From: an uncultured Bacteroidaceae bacterium
GTDB taxonomy: Bacteria; Bacteroidota; Bacteroidia; Bacteroidales; Bacteroidaceae
Length of the DNA: 33,428 nucleotides
NCBI GenBank assembly: GCA_905234745.1
Contig: CAJOJD010000002.1
Span: 214,635 to 248,062 of the forward strand
Direction of reading: 5' to 3'
In this document: piece after piece, positions 28,785 to 33,428 of the stretch
Position numbering within the stretch: the first letter of the stretch is position 1
How the letters are laid out: every line of letters begins with the position of its first letter
Program-made: the position numbers and the translations under genes
Notes under the pieces: generated by a model
The model's input: the letters and a program-made list of their open reading frames with translations, nothing else
Told to the model about the DNA's origin: nothing
Database searches by the model: none

Positions 28785-29144
28785 TTATGACTCCTCCTTG
28801 ATCCTTTTTATGAGATCCTCAAGTTCATCGACGCTTATCTTGTCATCCTTGACCAGCGCCGAAACCGCATCAATGTACGAGTTCTCAAAGCAGTGCGACA
28901 CTATACGTCCTATTGACGTGTTGCTGTACTCGTCACGGCCGATGGCTGCGTGATAGCGGTACCCCATACCCTCTTTCTCGTGACCCAGGAATCCGTTTGA
29001 CTCCAGCAGACGCACCTGGGTGGAGATGGTGTTCTGGTGAGGTTTGGGCTCCGGCAAGAGTTCCCTGAGCTCACCGACGGTCATGGCTCCGTTTTGCCAG
29101 AACAGCTCCATGATCTCTTCTTCTTTCTTACTTAATCTTTTCAT
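28785..29144 (-). CDS. BlaI/MecI family transcriptional repressor
   Basis: 119 residues, winged helix: MKRLSKKEEEIMELFWQNGAMTVGELRELLP followed by the recognition helix HQNTISTQVRLLESNGFLGHEKEG and wing YRYHA. The C-terminal helices (SALVKDDKISVDELEDLIKRIKEE) match the dimerisation region. Partner of the M56 gene. Three dyads lie upstream, so autorepression is likely. ATG at 29144 gives the normal family start and length. Confidence 0.93.
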   Translation of the reverse strand: MKRLSKKEEEIMELFWQNGAMTVGELRELLPEPKPHQNTISTQVRLLESNGFLGHEKEGMGYRYHAAIGRDEYSNTSIGRIVSHCFENSYIDAVSALVKDDKISVDELEDLIKRIKEES

Positions 29145-29146
29145 TC

Positions 29147-29252
29147 AAACTATAGTTTTTACGATCGTTTTCTTGTTTCCGATGGGACAAATATACGACT
29201 ATTTTTTATAGTTGAATCATTTTTGACGAAAAATTAACTATAAATCATAGTT
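29147..29252 (-). promoter_or_regulatory. Promoter with three ACTAT/ATAGT dyads (BlaI-type operators)
   Basis: Three inverted repeats share half-site ACTAT/ATAGT: AAACTATAGTTT (29147-29158), ACTAT-N5-ATAGT (29198-29212) and AACTAT-N5-ATAGTT (29236-29252). A -7 box TATATTTG on the minus strand lies at 29188-29195, immediately downstream of the second dyad, which therefore fills the -33/-7 interval; the first lies in the 5' leader just before the blaI-like ATG. This layout suits binding by the repressor encoded downstream. Confidence 0.75.
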
Positions 29253-29268
29253 TTTTCTTGAAAAGGAT

Positions 29269-29306
29269 AAAAAAAGCACACAAAAGAGGCTGTTTCCTTT
29301 GTGTGC
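29269..29306 (-). terminator. Rho-independent terminator after the 29332-29835 lipoprotein gene
   Basis: Stem GCACACAAA/TTTGTGTGC (29276-29284 with 29298-29306) with a 13-nt loop, followed on the minus strand by seven T (29269-29275). It lies 26 nt past the lipoprotein stop. Confidence 0.9.
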
Positions 29307-29331
29307 AAGTCTTATGATTCCTCTCAGAAAG

Positions 29332-29835
29332 TTACTTCAGACTTTTGCCGGTAAAGTAAAAGGAATTGCTGTAGTGAGGCTCACCGTTCAACTTCCAGCT
29401 GCGGTTGCATTTGGGGTTGCGGCCCTCCTTGTGGTCCGAGCAGTGGTAGTGAATGACATCGGTCGATCCGTCGGGCCAGTTCAGTGTGATATCCTCGTCC
29501 ATATCGGCGGCACCGTCTATCTCGCCGAATACAAGTCTGTATTCAGACTGGTATGTGTCATAGTCCCGCTGTACATATAATCCTTGTATTGTTGCCATAT
29601 ACGCTCGGGTCTGGACCTGGTTGCCTTTTTCGTTCAAATCCTTGACAGTATATGTTTCACCTTTGTAGGTCAGTGACATACCCGGCATTTCCGGCTGGAT
29701 TATGGAATTACCGACAGAATCAGTTGCATAGATGTATATATTGACCGGTGCCCAGTCAACGATGTAATCATCGACGATTTCCTCACATCCGGTCAGCAGA
29801 AACAAGGATAGGGCTGCAATTAAGATCTTCTTCAT
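29332..29835 (-). CDS. Predicted lipoprotein of unknown function
   Basis: 167 residues. Lipobox LLTGC with Cys at about 17 after a short signal peptide. The mature part is beta-rich with a CNRSWKLNGEPHYSNSFYF end; an HxHCSDHKEGRNPKC stretch (three His and two Cys in about 15 residues) could bind a metal, but this is a guess. No family was recognised. It begins 7 nt after the flavodiiron gene, so it is probably cotranscribed with it. Confidence 0.72.
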   Translation of the reverse strand: MKKILIAALSLFLLTGCEEIVDDYIVDWAPVNIYIYATDSVGNSIIQPEMPGMSLTYKGETYTVKDLNEKGNQVQTRAYMATIQGLYVQRDYDTYQSEYRLVFGEIDGAADMDEDITLNWPDGSTDVIHYHCSDHKEGRNPKCNRSWKLNGEPHYSNSFYFTGKSLK

Positions 29836-29842
29836 ATCCGTG

Positions 29843-31030
29843 TCATTTTATAGCATCAGCAAGAGCCTCCAAAGCCGGGATATCGGCCGCTTTCATGCGA
29901 CTCTTGATGGTAACCATAGGCTCTACAATCTCTATGTTGCTCATAGTGGAGAGCATCTCCTTCATTACGCGGCCGGCCGACGGAGCCCATGAGCCGTTCT
30001 CTATGATACCCACCTTACGGTTGCAGAATCCTTTGATCTGGAGCCGATGCAGGAACTCGTACATGGGAGTGAATACGCCTGCATCATATGACGATGCTGC
30101 CAGTACCAGTTTTGAGTGACGGAAAGCGTCCTCAACGTTTTCGGCAAAGTCCGAACGGCAAAGGTCACTTACCTCGACTTTGGGGGCACCCTTGGCACGC
30201 AGGATATCGACCAGCTTCTCGGCTGCCTCCAGAGTTCCGCCGTGGATTGATGCGCAGGCTATGAATATACCCTCGGTCTCAACCTCATAACGGCACCAGG
30301 TATTATACAGATTAAGATACTCGTCAAGATTATCCTCAAGTATTGGTCCGTGAAGCGGACGTATGGTCTTAATTGGCAACTGCGCGGTCTTGTCCAGCAG
30401 AGTACGTACGGGATTGCCGTACTTACCTACTATGTTAAAGTAGTAGCGACGAGCCTCGCAAGCCCAGTCATCATCGTCACGACCGTAGAAACCGCACTTG
30501 CTCAAGGCGCCGAACTTACCCAGTGCATCGGCACTGTAAAGAGCACCATCGGCCTCATCGAATGAAACAATCACCTCGGGCCAGTGGACCATAGGAGCGC
30601 CTATAAAGCGAAGCTTATGACTGCCAAGTTCAAGTTCCGAGCCCTCCTTTACCGCAAGGGTACGGCCGTCAACGTTCAGGTTCTCAAAGAACTGACCAAG
30701 CATCTGGATAGCCTTTGCGCTGGCCACAAGCGTAAGGGCGGGAAACTCACCCAGCACCCACTCTATCAGGGCCGAATGGTCCGGCTCCATATGATGTACA
30801 ACAAGATAATCGGGGGTACGTCCTCCAAGGGCCTCCTTCAGATTGGCTTTCCACTCATCGGCCTTGCGGGCATCGGCGGTATCCATAATGGCTACTTTCT
30901 CATCCAGAATAAGGTATGAGTTGTAGGCCATTCCCTCGGGAACTATATACTGACTCTCAAAAAGGTCCAGATCCAGGTCATCACATCCGATGTACCTGAC
31001 CTTGTCATTCAGATTCTTAACCATAACCAT
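29843..31030 (-). CDS. Flavodiiron protein (FprA family, O2/NO reductase)
   Basis: Reduces oxygen or nitric oxide to protect anaerobes. The 395 residues have an N-terminal metallo-beta-lactamase-like diiron domain with H-x-E-x-D-H (80-85, HMEPDH), a second ligand region (PMVHWPEVIVSFDEAD, then a late LHGP), and a C-terminal flavodoxin domain beginning SIHGGTLEAAEKL with ASSYDAGVFTPMYEF. Length fits a stand-alone FprA. ATG at 31030; a second ATG two codons in (31024) is equally possible. Lies 34 bp after nhaA, possibly in one operon. Confidence 0.93.
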   Translation of the reverse strand: MVMVKNLNDKVRYIGCDDLDLDLFESQYIVPEGMAYNSYLILDEKVAIMDTADARKADEWKANLKEALGGRTPDYLVVHHMEPDHSALIEWVLGEFPALTLVASAKAIQMLGQFFENLNVDGRTLAVKEGSELELGSHKLRFIGAPMVHWPEVIVSFDEADGALYSADALGKFGALSKCGFYGRDDDDWACEARRYYFNIVGKYGNPVRTLLDKTAQLPIKTIRPLHGPILEDNLDEYLNLYNTWCRYEVETEGIFIACASIHGGTLEAAEKLVDILRAKGAPKVEVSDLCRSDFAENVEDAFRHSKLVLAASSYDAGVFTPMYEFLHRLQIKGFCNRKVGIIENGSWAPSAGRVMKEMLSTMSNIEIVEPMVTIKSRMKAADIPALEALADAIK

Positions 31031-31064
31031 TGATTTGGATTACAAAAATAACCCAAATCTTTGA

Positions 31065-32471
31065 TTATTCACCGGATTGGGGCTTTTTTGAAAAAAGAGT
31101 GATAAGGAATGAGCCCAACGCACCTGCGGCAAGTGATCCGACCAGAATGGCAATCTTGCCTGCGTTGCGCATCTGCTCTACAGCCTCAGCATCCTGGAAC
31201 GACAAAGTGTCTACAAAGATTGACATTGTAAAACCGATACCACCCAGACAGGCTACGGCAAAGAACATTGCCCAACCGGCTTTCTCGGGCATAGAGCACA
31301 GGCGCGACTTGATTGCGGCCAGGCTGAAAAGCGTGATACCCAGCGGCTTGCCAAGCACCAGACCAAGGAATATGCCCAAGCCTACTCCGCCGGTAACTCC
31401 GGTCGTATTGAATATGTTGAAGTAGGATATATCGGGAATCTCCACACCGGCATTGGCCAGCGCGAATATGGGCATTATCAGGAAGTTTACCCAGGGTGAA
31501 AGTGCGTGCTCAACGCGGTAACTCATATCCAATGATCCGTAGGCGGTCTTGTGTATGCGGCGCAGGAAATGGCGCTGCGGACCGTTGGGGAACATTGTCT
31601 CATCGTCTATCTGGTCAAACGTAAGCAGTTTCTGCGAGAAGAACTTGATTTTGTGCAGCACATAAGGACGGTCATATCGGGCCTTGGACGGAATTATGAA
31701 TGCCATAACCACACCCGACATTGTAGCGTGAATGCCTGAATAATAGAACAGGATCCATACTATTACAGCCAGCGCCAGATATACCCAGATATGTTTCTGA
31801 CCCATATCTTTCAACAGCCAGGCAACCAATATCACCATTACCGACATGCACAGCAGCGTGAGGTTTATCTGTCCGCCGTAGAACAGGGCCACCACCAGGA
31901 TGGCAATAAGGTCATCGGCAATTGCCAGTGCAGTAAGGAACACCTTCAGCGATACGGGAACCCTGTCACCCAGGACAGACAGTATGCATACCGCGAAAGC
32001 GATATCGGTTGCGGTAGGTATACCCCAACCTGAAGCCTCGACAGTACCGTGATTGACCAGCGTATAGAGAAGTGCCGGCATAATCACGCCGCCGAATGCA
32101 GCAATTACCGGAAGCAACGCCTTCTTGACCGATGACAACTCGCCGTGTGCAACCTCACGCTTTATCTCCAGACCTACGGTGAAGAAGAAAACCACCATCA
32201 GGATATCGTTGATGAGCTTCTCGATGGTCATGCCATGCGGGAAGAGCCAGTCAACGCTACCCTCGGGGCTCTGCATGTGAATCTGGATGCTGGTTTCAAG
32301 GAAAGCATGGTAATAGTGACGTGTTGCGGGCAGATTGGCCAGCAGCATTGCAATTATAACGCAAAGCAGCAGCAACACGCCCTGGAACCAGGGCTGACGT
32401 GTAATACGGTCTCTTTTACGGTTAAACTCAAGGACACTGCGGTTCCAGGTATAAATGGGGATCAGCTTCAT
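31065..32471 (-). CDS. nhaA: Na+/H+ antiporter NhaA
   Basis: Inner-membrane exchanger, about 12 helices. The signature TALAIADDLIAILVVALFY contains the two adjacent aspartates of the ion site, and PTATDIAFAVCILSVLGDRVPVSLKVFLTA precedes it. A loop around 290-325 (DETMFPNGPQRHFLRRIHKTAYGSL) makes it longer than E. coli NhaA (about 390), at 468 residues. ATG at 32471 (MKLIPIYTW) was chosen; a TTG at 32489 would start inside the terminator U tract. The last residues (SKKPQSGE) are polar. Confidence 0.9.
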   Translation of the reverse strand: MKLIPIYTWNRSVLEFNRKRDRITRQPWFQGVLLLLCVIIAMLLANLPATRHYYHAFLETSIQIHMQSPEGSVDWLFPHGMTIEKLINDILMVVFFFTVGLEIKREVAHGELSSVKKALLPVIAAFGGVIMPALLYTLVNHGTVEASGWGIPTATDIAFAVCILSVLGDRVPVSLKVFLTALAIADDLIAILVVALFYGGQINLTLLCMSVMVILVAWLLKDMGQKHIWVYLALAVIVWILFYYSGIHATMSGVVMAFIIPSKARYDRPYVLHKIKFFSQKLLTFDQIDDETMFPNGPQRHFLRRIHKTAYGSLDMSYRVEHALSPWVNFLIMPIFALANAGVEIPDISYFNIFNTTGVTGGVGLGIFLGLVLGKPLGITLFSLAAIKSRLCSMPEKAGWAMFFAVACLGGIGFTMSIFVDTLSFQDAEAVEQMRNAGKIAILVGSLAAGALGSFLITLFSKKPQSGE

Positions 32472-32475
32472 ATTA

Positions 32476-32515
32476 TGAAAAAAGAACAACCGACGGCCAT
32501 CTTTCAGGCCGTCGG
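32476..32515 (-). terminator. Rho-independent terminator of gpmI, abutting the nhaA start
   Basis: Stem CCGACGGCC/GGCCGTCGG (32490-32498 with 32507-32515) with an 8-nt loop, followed on the minus strand by a T-rich tract ending about 5 nt before the nhaA ATG at 32471. The hairpin thus doubles as the nhaA leader. Confidence 0.9.
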
Positions 32516-32536
32516 ATTATGTTTGATTATCGGATT

Positions 32537-33428
32537 TTATTTTACCAGGACTTTTCCGTTCATCTCAGCCGGGATGGGCAGACCCATGACGGTGAGTATT
32601 GAAGGAGCCACATCGGCCAGGATACCTGACTCAACCTTGGCATCCTTGCGCGGGGTAACGTAGATTACCGGAACAGGATTCAGTGAGTGGGCGGTGTTGG
32701 GTGTGCCGTCAGGGTTCAGGGCGTTGTCTGCATTACCGTGGTCGGCAATGATGATAGCCTCGTAATTATGAGCCTTGGCAGCCTCGATGACATCGTGTAC
32801 GCATGCATCGACTGCAACGACAGCCTTCTCAATTGCCTCGTAAACGCCGGTATGACCGACCATATCACCGTTTGCAAAGTTCACTACGATGAAGTCATAC
32901 TTGTCGGTGCCGATGGCCTCAACCAGTTTGTCACGAACTATGTATGCGCTCATCTCGGGTTGCAGGTCATAAGTGGCAACCTTGGGTGAAGGAACCAGGA
33001 TGCGGTCCTCGCCGTCGAACGGAAGCTCGCGTCCGCCGTTCAGGAAGAATGTAACGTGAGCGTACTTCTCAGTCTCGGCAATGTGAAGCTGCTTGAGACC
33101 CTGTGCTGAAAGATACTCACCAAGAGTATTGTTCACGTTCTCCTTGTCAAACAGGATGTGTACGCCTGTGAAAGAAGCATCGTACGGAGTCAGGCAGTAG
33201 TACTGCAGACTGGGGATGGTGTGCATACCCTCGGCATCCATATCCTTCTGAGTCAGAACGATAGTGAGCTCCTTGGCACGGTCGTTACGGAAGTTGAAGA
33301 AGATGATTGCATCACCCTCCTCGATGCGGCTGTCATAAGCCTCGTTAACGATAGGCTTCATGAACTCGTCGGTAACGCCCTCGGCGTATGACTCCTCGAC
33401 AGCCTTAACCATATCGGATGCCTTGCGG
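32537..33428 (-). CDS. gpmI: 2,3-bisphosphoglycerate-independent phosphoglycerate mutase (N-terminally truncated by window edge)
   Basis: Interconverts 3- and 2-phosphoglycerate with a two-metal centre. The frame stays open to base 33428, so the start and the catalytic serine are outside the window; the ATG at 33412 is internal. The visible 297 residues include the middle phosphotransferase region ([28 protein letters not shown]) and the C-terminal metal motifs [14 protein letters not shown] and [10 protein letters not shown], then [14 protein letters not shown] good terminator follows at 32476-32515. Confidence 0.95.
   Translation of the reverse strand, partial: RKASDMVKAVEESYAEGVTDEFMKPIVNEAYDSRIEEGDAIIFFNFRNDRAKELTIVLTQKDMDAEGMHTIPSLQYYCLTPYDASFTGVHILFDKENVNNTLGEYLSAQGLKQLHIAETEKYAHVTFFLNGGRELPFDGEDRILVPSPKVATYDLQPEMSAYIVRDKLVEAIGTDKYDFIVVNFANGDMVGHTGVYEAIEKAVVAVDACVHDVIEAAKAHNYEAIIIADHGNADNALNPDGTPNTAHSLNPVPVIYVTPRKDAKVESGILADVAPSILTVMGLPIPAEMNGKVLVK

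Overview
The window is chromosomal DNA from a member of the Bacteroidota, most likely order Bacteroidales. Three things point there. Several genes have the phylum's promoter signature, TTTG about 19 nt before TAnnTTTG; the clearest case is upstream of tRNA-Glu. Many lipoproteins have Bacteroidales-style lipoboxes. The gene content and order (gyrB, rpsT, tRNA-Glu, recO and a division/cell-wall cluster with a long mraY and an FtsI carrying a PASTA domain) also fit. Assignment to genus or family is not possible from the sequence alone.

Layout. 1-1734 is the 3' part of gyrB, convergent with rpsT; between them is a near-perfect 111-bp inverted-repeat element that contains both stop codons. Then come tRNA-Glu(UUC) and recO. 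3040-18240 is a complete division and cell-wall (dcw) cluster on the minus strand, in transcription order mraZ, rsmH, ftsL, ftsI, murE, mraY, murD, ftsW, murG-murC, ftsQ, ftsA, ftsZ. It starts from a promoter region with a classic triple MraZ operator and is packed with 4-nt overlaps or gaps of 1 to about 24 nt. 18241-18510 holds the mraZ control region, the sulP terminator and a second copy of the palindromic element, whose core supplies the stop codon of sulP. 18502-22359 holds a SulP transporter and a fasciclin-domain lipoprotein. 22494-22778 holds two convergent valine tRNAs (anticodons GAC and CAC). 22809-24685 holds a lipoprotein, a cysteine-rich DUF3109-type protein and a DUF456-type membrane protein. 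24756-25802 is a secreted alpha/beta-hydrolase with a glycine-rich N-terminus. 25854-29252 is a BlaI/BlaR-like (M56) regulatory pair with a large extra sensor region and three candidate operators. 29332-32471 holds a lipoprotein, a flavodiiron protein and an NhaA antiporter. 32537-33428 is the C-terminal part of gpmI, cut by the window end.

How the genes work together. The dcw cluster makes the peptidoglycan precursor (MurC, MurD, MurE, MraY, MurG) and the septal machinery that polymerises it (FtsW, FtsI, FtsL, FtsQ, FtsA, FtsZ), under MraZ autoregulation. The rest is housekeeping transport, redox defence and envelope functions.

The most unusual observations are four. MurG and MurC are fused into one 834-residue open reading frame with no usable start at the junction. 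murD is frame-broken near its 3' end at a TGA-C. Two copies of a covarying, doubly palindromic element sit exactly on the stop codons of three genes and bracket the dcw region. The orphan BlaI/M56 system carries an approximately 665-residue periplasmic module. No transposase, integrase, phage gene or CRISPR array was seen.
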